64,000 bases of DNA from Pachyseris speciosa (taxonomy: Eukaryota; Cnidaria; Anthozoa; Scleractinia; Pachyseridae): assembly GCA_016490735.1 (NCBI GenBank), contig JAEMWC010000121.1:42501-106500 (forward strand), read 5' to 3'. Within the stretch, counting starts at the first letter, position 1. Each line of letters starts with the position of its first letter. This document shows, piece by piece, positions 42,637-54,521 of the stretch. A model generated the notes under the pieces. The model did no database searches, was not told where the DNA came from, and was given only the letters and a program-made list of their open reading frames with translations. A program made the translations under genes and the position numbers.

Positions 42637-44623
42637 TAAGGAAGTTAGAACCTATCTCATCAAAACATTTATTTCTCTGAGTTGGGTTGATTGGGTTGTA
42701 TACATGTAAGTGTCCTCTTCGTTGAGTTTTCTTTTTTATTTCTTTGTTTGTTTGTTACGCTAAATTCTTTTTTTGCAATCAAACTGCCAGTTTCTGGAAT
42801 GAACTGGCATAGTTCATCCCCCTCACTTTGATTCAAATAAATCTACAAAACAACAACAGCAAAAACACCGACAATGACCCTGGCATTATCACAAGTGCGA
42901 CAGTGGAATATCAAGAATATTTATACATATGGCAGCCATTCAGTTGTTAATTGTGTTATTTATTCAGTGATCTCAGCTCTGTTATATCTCACTGCACTAA
43001 ATCTGATATAGCCTTCTAGGAATAGTCGGCTTTCTATATCAGCTGCATGAGTCGTGCAATTCAATGGGCCTCTTTTCTTTTTCAATTTGTGTCTGGTACA
43101 TAAAATCAGAGTAAAATATTTTTCATCAGATGTGTGTTTCCAGAAAATTTCCATTCCCCCACCGCAGAGGGAATTGGAAACTCCTAAAGGGGAAGGGGAG
43201 GGGGAAGGGATTTTAAACACGGTGGTGAAAACAAATGAAAGAAATTAGTAATTACAATTTTCTTGAGAGCGCTTTGGATTAGAAGTGCATTTATACGTGA
43301 GAAGTGAACACGAGAGATTCTGACATTTGCATAATTTGACTATAAGTATTAAGGATCGACAAATGAGAATCAAGGACCAAGAGACAACAAAACACCAGGT
43401 TAAATTACCTCTGATACAAATTCAAAAAGATTCAGGAAATTAGTATGTGAGAAAATAATTCAAAAATTAAATGTCAAGTTTTCTTTTTGTCTGACCGATA
43501 AAAAGCGTGGTTTGCTAGTTTTCGTACTGCATGTATGCAACTTGTTCCTCGATTGCACTTATCTTTTATCGCTGAAAGTTATTGTTTCTTATGTCTGTTG
43601 CAATTGCATTCACAAAGTTCTAAAATTGGGGTGAATTTTAAAAGTTTGGCCATAAGAAGAGATTAACTGGGATGCTAAAATGATTTATGCTCATTAATAC
43701 AAACAACTATTTTATATTAATTTTTGTTCAAACAAACAAACAAACAAACAAACAAAAAAACAACAGAATATATCTTCCGCATTCGCATCTGCAACACTTT
43801 AACTGTCTTTCTTGTTAAAAAAAAACTTTTCAGAGCGGTTGGGGGTGTTTTAAATGATTCTGGAAATTCCAGATGGGTGGGGAAATTATCTCTTTCTTCA
43901 AAAAAAATGGAAAATCCGGGGACTCTGGTGGTGGTGGTGGTGGGGGGGGGGGGGGGGTGGGGGGGTGGGGGGGGGGTGGGTCTTAAACGAAATTCCTTTC
44001 ATGGTGGGGTATGGATATTTTCTGGAAACACGCGATGCATCCTTTCAATTAGACCAGCCAACTGTATAAAACTTTCTTCTAAATTTCAGTGTAATCCTCC
44101 AAACAACAAAGCCTCGTCAACACGAGCAATTTTTATGTGACAACTTTTATGTGACAAATATACTTGATCGTGTAGATGGCACAGCAAATATCTGTCCAAG
44201 TTTAGTACGCCAGTAATGAGGTTGGACAGCAGAGATACGCAGAAACAAGGCGAGGCTGCTTCGCTGCTTCGTGGTCCTTTGAAATGGTGGCGAATTGTTA
44301 ACATCGACCTACGGGAGGTGACGTCTTCGGCTGAGTTTCCGAAGTAGCCACGATCTGATGTCCGAATATACCGGAAATTCACTTCTCTCGCGTAATGGCG
44401 GATGATATCGCTGAAATAACTTCGCTTCTGTTTAGAGGTCTGTCCATTGGACATCATTGAATAGATGCTGCTTTCTTGTCTCACCTTTTCATCTTTTGAA
44501 AATTTCAATTCTTGACTTTTGGAAACGTGATTGAGATCAAAGCGCGACGATTTCTAATATTCTTACAATGAACAGTAACAACCACCTGTGGGAGGTCATA
44601 ACATCTACCTAAAGGAGGTATGT
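42637..44623. other. No gene supported; low-complexity tracts
   Basis: Contains (CAAA)n at 43733-43757 and a G-rich tract (GGT)n-(G)n at 43926-43979. A minus-strand frame at 44086-44508 (140 codons) starts from TTG, not ATG, and shows no motif; it reads HYAREVNFRYIRTSDRGYFG in its best part and I leave it undecided. Confidence 0.35.
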
Positions 44624-44765
44624 TTATAGCACCAAGAATGTACGAAATGTGTGCACAAGTTTAGGGACTTACCTTCAAGCCTTTGAATCTTCAATTTTTT
44701 AATGTAATAAATGCATTCTGACTGTGTGTTCATCAGTTTGCCAGTTAATGGCTGGACTTTCTGTA
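44624..44765 (-). repeat. Inverted pair, left member
   Basis: Matches 54111-54257 in inverse orientation over about 140 bp (ACTTACCTTCAAGCCTTTGA, ATGGCTGGACTTTCTGTA), roughly 85 percent alike. On the coding side of each copy AGGCTTGAAG is followed by a donor-like GTAAGT. Confidence 0.8.
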
Positions 44766-44900
44766 ATATATAGTGTGACATTACTAGATCAATGCATAAG
44801 CTTATATAATTTTCTCACAGGTAAAACATTGGTAAAATATTGGTAATCAACATGGTTTGCCAACCTTGGTATTTGGGTTACATTTTTTATATTGGACAGG

Positions 44901-44931
<31 letters not shown>

Positions 44932-45276
44932 GATAACCAACATGGGATATCAAATTTGGTAGAGTAACCAAAATGGTTTTCTATTGTGATTTTACCAAAT
45001 ATTGGGTTTTCATTGTACTTTCACTGGCATCTTAAATACGAAATAGGACTATTGGTGTAATAGTACATGTAAATACAGTTTACCACATAACGTTTTCACA
45101 GCAGTTTTTATATATTTTTTATTAATTGTGGAACATTGATGCAATTGAAGATTTAAACTCCATAGCTCTACTCTGATAATGTTTAAATTGAGTTGACATT
45201 AAGTGTATGCTTTTAGGGGGGACCATGGTGATTTTCAGGGGAGTCAAAAATTTTCAGCAGTAGGTTATGGGGAAAA

Positions 45277-45566
45277 ATAAAACACAAACAGTGGAGATAA
45301 ACATGGTAAACCAACGCATTTTATATAGACCTGACATTAGTAGTGAGAAGTTGTTGCTTTATTAATAAGGTGTATCCTTTTACATATTTACTGTTAAGAT
45401 AGGTTTTCTTAATCTCGGTTCCAGACCCCTGTATTAAAAATATATAAACAGTTTTCAAAAATTGTAACGGTCACTTTTGAAAATGTATGTTGCCCAGCAT
45501 ACGAAACGTCAAGTCTATATAAAATGCGTTGGTTCACCATGTTTATCTCCGCTGTTTGTGTTTTAT
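45277..45566. repeat. Facing PLE-type terminal repeats
   Basis: ATAAAACACAAACAGTGGAG at 45277 is mirrored at 45566, the arms running about 60 bp through CCAACGCATTTTATATAGAC. At 45479-45510 GTATG-TTGCCCAG-CATAC followed by GAAACGTC resembles hammerhead stem II and the GAAAC box, but no CTGATGA box precedes it. I read it as a deleted PLE end. Confidence 0.55.
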
Positions 45567-46071
45567 TTTTAATCAAGCTACGATGGCCTAACAACAAGAA
45601 GTTATGGGAAACTTTGGGAAATTTTGCTGAACGCTTGGCAAGGTATTGTGGGGTGGCATTAAAAAAATCACTTGATGAATCTGCACGCAACAGTTCTAGT
45701 GCAGTTGTGTGTGGTTTTGGCAATTCATTTTTATAATGGAAATGAACTTACTGATAGTTGCTTGATGTTTCTTCATATAGGTGTCCAGTTAAAAAACATG
45801 AAGGGGTTTCAACCCTCCAGTAAGAAGTAACTCATCCCAGTTGTAATACTCATACATGTAGCATTTGGATGTGAACATGTTTGAAAAGGAATGCCATGTT
45901 AGCTAGTGTAAAACAATTATACCACATTTACAGTTAGCATCAGTTTATTTGGATTGATGCTGCTCTAAATTAGGGAACAAGATAGTTACAGCATGCAGCA
46001 TTTTTTTGAACAATAGAGCATTGATGTAATGGACAAGATTTTGCAGTATACAGAATATATACACATGTCTT

Positions 46072-46452
46072 GGGGGGGGGGGGGTTACTAAAAAAGTTTA
46101 GCACGGGGAGGCTCCGCCCCGAGGTCCGACCCCTTACCTTTTTATATACCAATTTTGACAGAAACGGTACTCCTTTCGTATACCTTCCATTGACAAATGG
46201 TACCCCTTTCGTATACCAAAAACAGGAAGTCTTCTTGTCATTTTCATGTAGCGTTCAATAAATTAAAACGGTACAGTCGTAAGGTATGTGTGTTTGAAAT
46301 ATTTTAATGAAAGGCTCTTTCAAATACCTCAATGACAGATTTCCCTACCGTTCCATATACTTCAACTCATGAAATCCCTACCCTTTCATATACCTGAAGT
46401 ATGAAATAGGTACCCCTTTTGGGCGGAGCCTCCCCGTATAGGCCCCCCCCCC
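46072..46452. mobile_element. MITE with G-run ends
   Basis: GGGGGG tract, then CACGGGGAGGCTCCGCCCC at 46102-46120, mirrored by GGGCGGAGCCTCCCCGTATA and a C-run ending at 46452. The interior has repeated TATACC and CCCTTTCATATACC words. About 380 bp. Confidence 0.75.
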
Positions 46453-46453
46453 G

Positions 46454-46830
46454 GTGAATATGTGAGAATGAATATATGAAAATCATATATTTGAACTGCG
46501 GATTTTTTTCAGGCTTTATTTTCACTCCTGTCTAAGTAGTGTTCATAACTGCGATGATCATTCACATATTAAGTCATTAATCCGCAGTTCAAATATATGA
46601 TTTTCATATATTCATTCTCACATATTCACCACTAATGGGTATATTACGAACCAACAAAACGACCAGCTCCCAGATGGCGTGTTAGCTCAGTCGGTAGAGT
46701 GCTGCACCGGTATCGCAGAGGTCGTAGGTTCGAATCCCGTACAAGCCTGAATTTTTTTTCAGGCTTTATTTTCACTACTGTCTAAGTGGTGTTCATAACT
46801 GCGATGATCATTCACATATTAATTATTATT
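46454..46830 (+). mobile_element. SINE family B, copy 3, after a palindromic partial copy
   Basis: 46454-46503 and 46581-46629 are perfect inverted copies (GTGAATATGTGAGAATGAAT). A full SINE-B follows: tRNA-like head 46676-46747 with A box TTAGCTCAGTCGG and perfect B box GGTTCGAATCC at 46727-46737, threonine-like GGT anticodon position, then TTTTTTTTCAGGCTTTATTT and GATGATCATTCACATATT, ending in an (ATT)n run at 46819-46850. Position 33 is C and the acceptor has a mismatch (GGCGTGT against ACAAGCC), so it is a SINE head, not a tRNA gene. Confidence 0.8.
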
Positions 46831-46850
46831 ATTATTATTATTATTATTAC

Positions 46851-47733
46851 AAGTGAAACCGGAAATAACAATATATAATTATATATCCCATAAAAAGGTA
46901 GATATAAGACAAAGAAACAAAATGATGGTTGAAAAGGGTAACTTTTAATGCCATATATTACGGCGAGACATGACTAACCTTCTTCAGGGGCAACACTGAA
47001 GCAAAGTAAAAATGGAGAAAACGGTTACAATACAGAAATAGAAATAATAGACGTGTACTGAAGCGGCTACCAAAAAAGTGGCATTCCCAAGGTGGCATTC
47101 CCAAGGTGGTAAGAACAATGATAAGTTGTGATGAATTTGCAATTTTGTTAGACTCTGCAACAAAGTTAAGACATAAGTAGATACTGCTACGTAAGGGGTA
47201 GAACCAGAAGAAAAAAGTACAATCAGTTGAAGGTTCAGAACCCCTGCCCCACCCATTCATGCACTACTGACTTATTATTTAGACCTTGTAGACATTGTTC
47301 CTCTCACTTAACTTCTCATGGTTTTGAAAGTTATTTGTTGCTGAGCCAGCAAGCCAGAGCTTACTAATAAATGTAAAAAAAAAAGCAAATTTATAACCCT
47401 TATAAATTTAAGTTAATGGGACAACCAAGACATATCACACTGTGTGACATACTACCTGGGCAAAGCTCTGCTGTCACACTCAAAGGTCATTTGTTGCTCA
47501 CGTGGAAACAACATCTCCTGTCACATTTGACCAATCATATGCTGCTTTTATGCACGTGCGTTGCCATAGTGATTCACCCGATTCATCCCTGCCATGTGTT
47601 TCAGCTTAGTTTGTTCAATTTAGCCTCTGCAAAAAAAAAACATTTTCTATTTTCTACTCAAGTTTACCTTGATCTTCACAAGCTACGCTCCTTAATCGGT
47701 TTAGGAGTGAAGTTCCTTACCTGCCGCCACATT
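46851..47733. other. No gene seen
   Basis: Contains a doubled GGCATTCCCAAGGT at 47081-47107. The open frame preceding the SAP-domain ATG has no features of its own. Confidence 0.3.
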
Positions 47734-48207
47734 ATGCCGCCTGCACGGACTGGTCGGACCCGCACCGGCGATGAAAATGGCCAAACAAATATGTCGTTCG
47801 GTACCGCCATCTTTCGACATCTGACCACTGCACAATTACAAGAACTTTGTCGACGCAACGGCCTTCCTGCAAATGGCCGCCGCACGGCTCTAGAAAACAG
47901 ACTAAAAAACGTTGGCATTGCACGGGTAGACGAATCCAACGATCAAACGGCAGACCGACATTTACCCTCTACAAACCCTCCTGTTCAGCAGCGCGTGCAG
48001 CCTGCCGCATTCACAGAGGAACAAATCACCGAAATCAAGCGACTGGTTCAAGACTCCGTTACAGCCGCGGCCAGAGATATTGCAAGAGAGGCCGCTCTCG
48101 CAGCCATTGGAGCTACTCAGTCACATATACAGGCACCGTCTTCACCTGCTGCAACTCCAACATCCCAAGCCGTGACCCAAAGTATCCCGGGGAGTACTGC
48201 TTTTTAG
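47734..48207 (+). CDS. SAP-domain Gag-like ORF of a retroelement
   Basis: Begins with ATG at 47734 (MPPARTGRTRTGDENGQ), chosen because composition changes sharply to GC-richer coding use there. Residues 29-63 form a SAP-type DNA-binding helix pair: LTTAQLQELCRRNGLPANG then RRTALENRLKNVG. A Pro/Gln-rich linker follows, then FTEEQITEIKRLVQDSV and ARDIAREAALAAIG, an amphipathic helix, then a Ser/Pro/Thr tail and TAG. Just past the stop a neighbouring frame continues FLGSQEQHQQAGQSPQPN and PFQEIPANYVKEIQSGE to about 48345, so the original protein was longer and a frameshift near 48205 ended it. SAP plus such a C-terminus recalls ORF1 of tyrosine-recombinase or similar retroelements in cnidarians; that assignment is from memory and uncertain. 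No RT follows. Confidence 0.65.
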   Translation: MPPARTGRTRTGDENGQTNMSFGTAIFRHLTTAQLQELCRRNGLPANGRRTALENRLKNVGIARVDESNDQTADRHLPSTNPPVQQRVQPAAFTEEQITEIKRLVQDSVTAAARDIAREAALAAIGATQSHIQAPSSPAATPTSQAVTQSIPGSTAF

Positions 48208-48532
48208 GCTCACAGGAACAGCATCAACAAGCTGGACAGAGTCCTCAACCAAACGATGGGCCGCTTTCGCTGGCGCCATGCCGTCAGGGAGCACCTTTTC
48301 AGGAGATTCCGGCGAACTACGTTAAAGAGATCCAATCTGGAGAAATAGCATATCAATCACTCTTAGGAGTGACGGTGTTAACAGGTTTAGTATCAACCTT
48401 GGTTTGTGGTTCGTCTTGGGGAATACACTGTGTGTATTTTTGGGGATGAAGTGCTCCCATACAGGTCACACTTTGCCCCATAGACTCACTTATTTCAAAA
48501 TTGTTACCATAGCAACGAGGTGAAAATCTGTT

Positions 48533-48840
48533 AGGATAAGGACCTCTTTCATTGGGGATCTTGACCCCTTTGGAGAGGGTTGGGGGATTTTGACTCCCTG
48601 GCTTGAGAGGATTATGACCTCTCCTTCAGCTCCCTAACTCGGATAGGATAAGGACCTCTCTAGCGGGGATTACGACCCCCTGAGAGGGTTGGGGGATTAT
48701 GACCCCCTGGCTGGAGAGGATTATGACCTCTCCTTCAGCTCCCTAACTCGGATAGGATAAGGACCTCTCTAGCGGGGATTACGACCCCCTGAGAGGGTTG
48801 GGGGATTATGACCCCTGGCTGGAGAGGATTGTGACCTCTT
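48533..48840 (+). repeat. 109-bp tandem repeat, 2.8 copies
   Basis: GGATAGGATAAGGACCTCTC starts at 48641 and again at 48750; a diverged copy precedes at 48533 (AGGATAAGGACCTCTTTC). Inside each unit, ATTATGACC and GGGGGATT words repeat, so a shorter ~30-bp ancestral unit is likely. Confidence 0.9.
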
Positions 48841-49283
<443 letters not shown>

Positions 49284-49679
49284 TCTGAAAACACGCCTAC
49301 CACTCTTGTTCTGACAGTTTTTTTAGTTCACGATAAACCAAAAATTAAATGTTTTGCAATTTTTTTCTTTGGTTAAATTACGAAGGAAGACATTGCCCGC
49401 TATATTTGTCATCGAATCGTAGATTCTCCACACCTCGCGATTCACACGTCATTTTGTTTAACCAATCACAGAAAGTGAATCGACCTTCTGAAATGAAGCG
49501 ACGGTTTGCTTGCTACAGCGCTGTAGCTGTGGTGAAAGTGGTATTTGCGGTCAAGTTTACAAAGTAATGGGAAATTTCTAGTCCGAAGCTTAACTACATT
49601 CAAAACGGTGAAATGATTTTGAAATTTGGTTCATCCTGTCTCATAAAACCTTAGACCAAGTCAGTGGATTAACGAGCAC

Positions 49680-49841
49680 ATGAACGCTGTGCGATACCTC
49701 GTTCGACTCTCTCGTTCCGCCACTTCGACTAGGTCACCTGAAGATGTGTTAGACTGTGAAAATATTTTTAACTGGCCACTCTGGGAAGAATTATATCAAG
49801 GCTTGATGGACGGCTTTTTGGATGTATCTAAAGCGTTGTGA
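49680..49841 (+). CDS. Small open frame, possible first exon or short peptide
   Basis: Not recognised. ATG at 49680 to TGA at 49841, 53 codons: MNAVRYLVRLSRSATSTR, then DCENIFNWPLWEELYQGLMD. The second half has a strongly protein-like mix of Trp, acidic and hydrophobic residues, while the start could be a mitochondrial-type targeting region (basic, no acidic residues in 18). No splice sites or homology could be shown. Confidence 0.3.
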   Translation: MNAVRYLVRLSRSATSTRSPEDVLDCENIFNWPLWEELYQGLMDGFLDVSKAL

Positions 49842-51732
49842 AAGGGATTGTATTCGCGCCGCGACTGCATTTGACAACACATAAATTTTCCCGCTGTGCT
49901 TTGAGCATGATTAAAGACGAAGGATGTGCGATTTACGCAGTGGCCCGATGTAGCCTTTTCGACGATTGGAGAAGTTATTTACCGTTGCCCTTTTATTTAG
50001 TCGTTTTCTTCAAAAAACCGTACGGTCAACCGATAAGCCAGATAAGCGTTGTCTTTGTTTATGTGCCCAACTTTTGTATGGCTCGGCAAGGTGTTAAGCC
50101 TACTCTCAAATTTGGTTTTCAAGTTTATCGCCAGTTTGTTTGTGCAGAAGGTTTTCAGTATTTCTGTGTTGGACCCATTCTTATAGCAAATTACATTTTA
50201 ATTTCTTCTCAATTTAAAAAATAGATTCAAATGAAATTTACCGTAAGCTTAAGCTTCTAATTTAAACATTGTTGTAAAAAGGTTTTTCCTCAGACTACCA
50301 TTGTAAATAGGTGCCACAAACCAGAAGCATAACACTTTGTAAAACTGCCAAATCTATTAAAACAATTATTTGCTAATCTTTCTTTGTTTTTTTTTTCGAC
50401 TGGTTCTTGGTCGGTTTTGACATAAACTTAACGTCTTGACGTCTTCAGAGTTATTAAACTTAGGTACTTTCCGCGTTTAGCGCGAACGTACACGAACTCG
50501 CACAAACAGCCGTGATTTTAAAACTTTTCTCTGTTTCTGCTAAATCTTTGACACACAATTTTTAGCTTTATAAAATTGAATTAAATTATGTGAACCCCCA
50601 TGCATTACAACCTCTGTGAGAACGTTTTTTGTAGTACAGTAATTTTTCAGATACAACAAAATGTTTCGCCACTCAAATTAAATTTATGTGTCGGAATCGT
50701 GTAATTCATTAGGGTAATCCATTTGAAAGCACGAACTGTTCCAGTATTTGTTTATGCGCAACTATTTTTCTTTGGCCAATACTTTGAATAATGGCTTTAT
50801 TGTACACTTTGTTATAATTGTAATAGGGAATTTAGTTCATGGACAGTATAAAATAAAGTTTTGATGTCTATGCGAATGAAGGTAACGTTTTAAGTTCCGG
50901 TTGAAAATAAAGTAATCATTTATTCCGTCACTGTTTAAGATACGTTTTTAACCTTCAAATATCGTATTTAGTAAAATTACTGAGCTTGCATCGGTTGCCT
51001 TAAGCAACTTAAATTGTTTCATTTAATGTTAGCATTAATTTGATTTCATTCGCATTGCTGCAACTTCTAGTTTAAGTTTTTTAATTTCAAGAATTAAACA
51101 ACACTTTTTAGGTGAGAAGTGCATTTAAGTGTACCACAAACGCGCTTTTTTTTTGTTTTGTTTTTTAACAAACAGCAACAACTATCTGTATCAACTTACC
51201 TTCTCAAGTATACATTGTTCCTGAGCAGACAGCAGCCATAAAAAAAAAAAATAATTAAAAAAGTCGTCAAAAGTTCCATTTAAAGAAAATGCAAGTCCAG
51301 TCCGTTGTCCAGTCCTTGGAATTTTTTTTTCTAGCTAACCTTTTGTGGCGCGGCGTCCCAGTGAACAAAAAAGCGCGCGAAAGTATAGCCTCGTTTTCGA
51401 TCTTTCCTCCAGGCCCTCTCCTCTGAAAAAAATCTTAAACATCGATCCTCGCCAAAAGCAATCGAAATTAGAAGAAACTGACAACGCCATTATAAAGAGC
51501 ATACTCTCAAGCCTTAGGCAAAATTTTCTTTTATTCCTACCTCAAATGGTCGTTGAGCAGGAAGCTGACAAACTTTTCAGTTAGATTTTCTACTGCCGCA
51601 CTTTTTTAGGAAAAAGTAATCATGGCCATTTTTTAAAACACTATTTATTAAACTACAACTTCGCCTAAAAATATTCTTGGAGAAAGGTTCTAGTAAACAT
51701 TTAGAGCGAATATTAAACTTCGGTCCGTTCTG

Positions 51733-51753
51733 GTCACGTGACCGATGACGTCA
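51733..51753. promoter_or_regulatory. E-box plus CRE composite site 1
   Basis: GTCACGTGACC (palindromic CACGTG E-box) followed two bases later by TGACGTCA, the full palindromic CRE. The same arrangement and spacing recurs at 52025-52045. Confidence 0.4.
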
Positions 51754-52024
51754 CAGCATTAAAAATGACAAAAATGTATATTTCATAAAAATATCTACCA
51801 ATATCCAAATTTTTGTTTCCTCGCGTTTAATGCAACGCGAGATAGCACTTGTACCCAGACTCCCACTTTTTGAAAATTGTATATACCTCCCTTAATATTT
51901 ATATTTTGTTCGGTACCCGGGCAGTCCGAAATGGCTCACACCATTGTGCTTCAAACCACGTTGACTGCTTTTTCAATAACAAAATAACTTCGTCACATTG
52001 AGCAAAAACGCACTTGTGAGCAAA

Positions 52025-52045
52025 GTCACGTGACCAATGACGTCA
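52025..52045. promoter_or_regulatory. E-box plus CRE composite site 2
   Basis: GTCACGTGACC, two bases, TGACGTCA: identical to site 1 apart from one spacer base, same orientation, 292 bp away and about 50 bp before a possible exon at 52097. Confidence 0.4.
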
Positions 52046-52096
52046 TCGCCCTTAGTCTTGTACAATAATTAGTTTATGGTAAGACTTTATTTCTAG

Positions 52097-52178
52097 ACAA
52101 CGTGGGGGTCTTGCTGCCCTCAAACTGACCAAGTTATTTGGGATTGACGATTTTCCAGCTGCAAAGGATTCTGGGAAG
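52097..52178 (+). CDS. Possible internal exon of an unknown gene
   Basis: Between TTATTTCTAG and GTTCTT an 82-base block reads QRGGLAALKLTKLFGIDDFP then AAKDSGK without a stop. The acceptor is good; the donor (AAG, GTTCTT) is weak. Composition differs clearly from the AT-rich surroundings. Product unknown. Confidence 0.35.
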
Positions 52179-53048
52179 GTTCTTATTATAATTATATATT
52201 GTTATTTAATTATTGGTTTTTGACTTGTTCTATCTGACAGCCTATTTTCAATTTTCTTTTGTGTAGTGGTTGAGTATATGTTTCAAATCTCGTACTGAAG
52301 AGTTTTTATTAAGTTAGGAACATATTAATCAAATCATTTCATGTATTGGTTATTTTAATAAAGGCTGTCTTGAGTCCTACATTTTGGCCTCATCATTTAT
52401 TTCTACTATTTAGATGGAATAATAAAACGATTCTTTTGCAAACCAAACGGCCACCTTTGAACATTGTTTACAACTGAAGATAAAATTGCCGCATTCCCTA
52501 AACCCATGCAATGAATATTTATATATAAAGGATTTGGAGCTGTTTTCTGAGAGATTTAATGCCCATCTCCTTAAGGTATATCCTGTCCATCTTTAGTGCA
52601 AGACCAGAGATCTCTGCATCTGTTAAAGAAGATGAATTGTTGATGAATTATGCAATAACATCAAAATTTAGCACAGCACAATTATTTGTAATAACTTCAT
52701 CATTTCATCCCTGACATCAAAACTGCTCTTTGGCAAAACTGATTTGCTTGTTCCTTGCGAGATGCAAGGGTGCTTTGGGCTACTGTGTGCTACTACCCTG
52801 ATGTAATAGGGATGTTGTCATGTAAACTTCTACCCCTATGCTAGGCCTTTTATTTTTAAGCTTAAAAAGAACATTCTTCAGTCGCTAGCCATCACCTTCA
52901 GAGAAGGCAGTACATCAGTATTCTAGGTCGGAAAAGGTAACCCATCCCAGAGGCTTATACTATTTTGTTGCCGCAAGTTAAATATACTTGAGTCAATTAA
53001 TTTTCAGCCTTTCACAAATTTCAAGCTATAATTTCATACTGTCTTAAT

Positions 53049-53082
<34 letters not shown>

Positions 53083-54110
53083 ATTATTAGTAGTACTTTC
53101 ACTAGTTGGCTCTTCGCCTACTAATTACAAATCTCAAATCAAATCAAATCAAATTAAATCAGATGTTGGTTTTGAGGAGAGGGGAAACCCAGAGAAAAAT
53201 CTCTCGGAGCAGAGGAGAGAACCAACAAACTCAGCCCACACATGGCACCAAGTCCGGGAATTGACAGTTCTTCAAGGAACTCGATATCCTTGTATGTAGA
53301 GATCAGGTGTTGGTTGAGTTATTGAAGAGCTTGACTTCTCATTAAATATCCATTATTTTATGCCTGACTGTGCATAGTTGTCATAACATTCTGTAGCTGT
53401 ATAAAATATTCATACTGCGACCCTCCCCCATGGAAGCTGTTTTTGTGTACAGTCCCACCCCTTCAGAAATTCCAATTTAGCTCTGTACTTTCTGTTTACT
53501 TTGTGCCACCACTTCCACCTTGGAATTTCCATCGACCTTATGAATGAATATTTTCTGGAACTACACATTATTTCTCCATTAAGGACGTCATTTTTTATTG
53601 TCTTAACACCAGAGAATAATGTATATGCTGCGGTTCAATTTTTATTTTTCTTTATTTTTGCATATGGTCATGTATGATAATGAACATAAATCAAAGAAAA
53701 ATAAAAACTAAACCAAGGATCAAATTGAACCACAACATATATACTGAATGAAAACAGCATGAGAGGGATCCTTTCATGTTTGTAAGAAAATGAAAACATA
53801 GTAAAGGTTTAAGGTTTCATCATCATCATCGTTATTCTTTATTTATTCACGAAATTTTATCATAAAAATGCTCTTCCTAATAATCGTAATTTTCTGGGCC
53901 TCATTAAAACAGATAGAAGATTTAACTGTAAAAACAAAGTATGCTGATAACGATGATGATGATGGTGATGATAATGATAAATGTGATGATGCAGATCATG
54001 GTGGTGGTGATGTTCAAACTGTAGACTGTAGACCGGAAATGACAGACCACAGACTGGAAGAATTAACAGGAACAGTAAGATTTGGCCAAAATTAGTTTAA
54101 GTATCTAGCA
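52179..54110. other. No gene seen; microsatellites
   Basis: (TAA)n at 53048-53083, (AAATC)n at 53124-53160, (CATCAT)n-like at 53817-53830 and (GATGAT)n at 53951-54015. A doubled inverse word TTTTTATTTTTCTTTATTTT / AAAGAAAAATAAAAACTAAA at 53639-53712 makes a 70-bp hairpin flanked by GCGGTTCAATTT and CAAATTGAACCACA. Confidence 0.45.
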
Positions 54111-54257
54111 ATACAGAAAGTCCAGCCATCAACTCTGAACTGGCATATGAACATACAGCCACAATACATTTATTACATTAAAAAATTAAAGATTCAAAGG
54201 CTTGAAGGTAAGTCCCTAAACTTGTGCACATTTGTCGTACATTCTTGGCGCTACAAC
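54111..54257 (+). repeat. Inverted pair, right member
   Basis: Inverse partner of 44624-44765, 9.5 kb away. AGGCTTGAAG then donor-like GTAAGT at 54211. Confidence 0.8.
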
Positions 54258-54518
54258 CAGTTGCAAAAATGTTCAGACACTTCCAATTAAAAACACACTT
54301 TTCTCCTAAAACGGTCCCATGACAGTTACTAAACGGCAGTCCAGACTTCCCTCCTCCCCCACCCCTAAGCAATGTTGCTGGACCACATTTTCTGCCTGGC
54401 CTCGCGTTTCTACGAAGATAAAATTTGGCCCTACAACATTGATAGCGGAGGGGGGGTAAGTGATCTCTTTTCAGTCGGAATTTTGTGTACTGTCTCAAGT
54501 ATTTTTGCAACTGGTTGT
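54253..54518. mobile_element. MITE next to the inverted-pair member
   Basis: ACAACCAGTTGCAAAAATG at 54253 is mirrored by TATTTTTGCAACTGGTTGT ending at 54518. The interior includes GTTGCTGGACCACATTTTCT and a G-run. 266 bp, no coding; no unambiguous target duplication. Confidence 0.75.
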
Positions 54519-54521
54519 CTG

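Larger units (their letters stand above)
49842..52096. other. No gene supported; paired E-box/CRE sites
   Basis: A frame at 49838-50224 lacks an ATG near its head and shows no motif. Most of the stretch is AT-rich and featureless apart from the two composite sites at 51733-51753 and 52025-52045. Confidence 0.3.

Noticed and set aside
43724..44140. Gly/Trp-rich frames
   Set aside because: Translation of a (GGT)n-(G)n tract.
44086..44508. 140-codon minus-strand frame
   Set aside because: Begins with TTG, has no splice signals or motif, and its end runs through a repeated TTTTATGTGACAA word.
46676..46747. tRNA-Thr-like gene on the plus strand
   Set aside because: Same reasons: C at position 33, acceptor mismatch, followed by the SINE-B body.
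53868..54095. Asp-rich protein
   Set aside because: Largely translation of a (GATGAT)n-type microsatellite.
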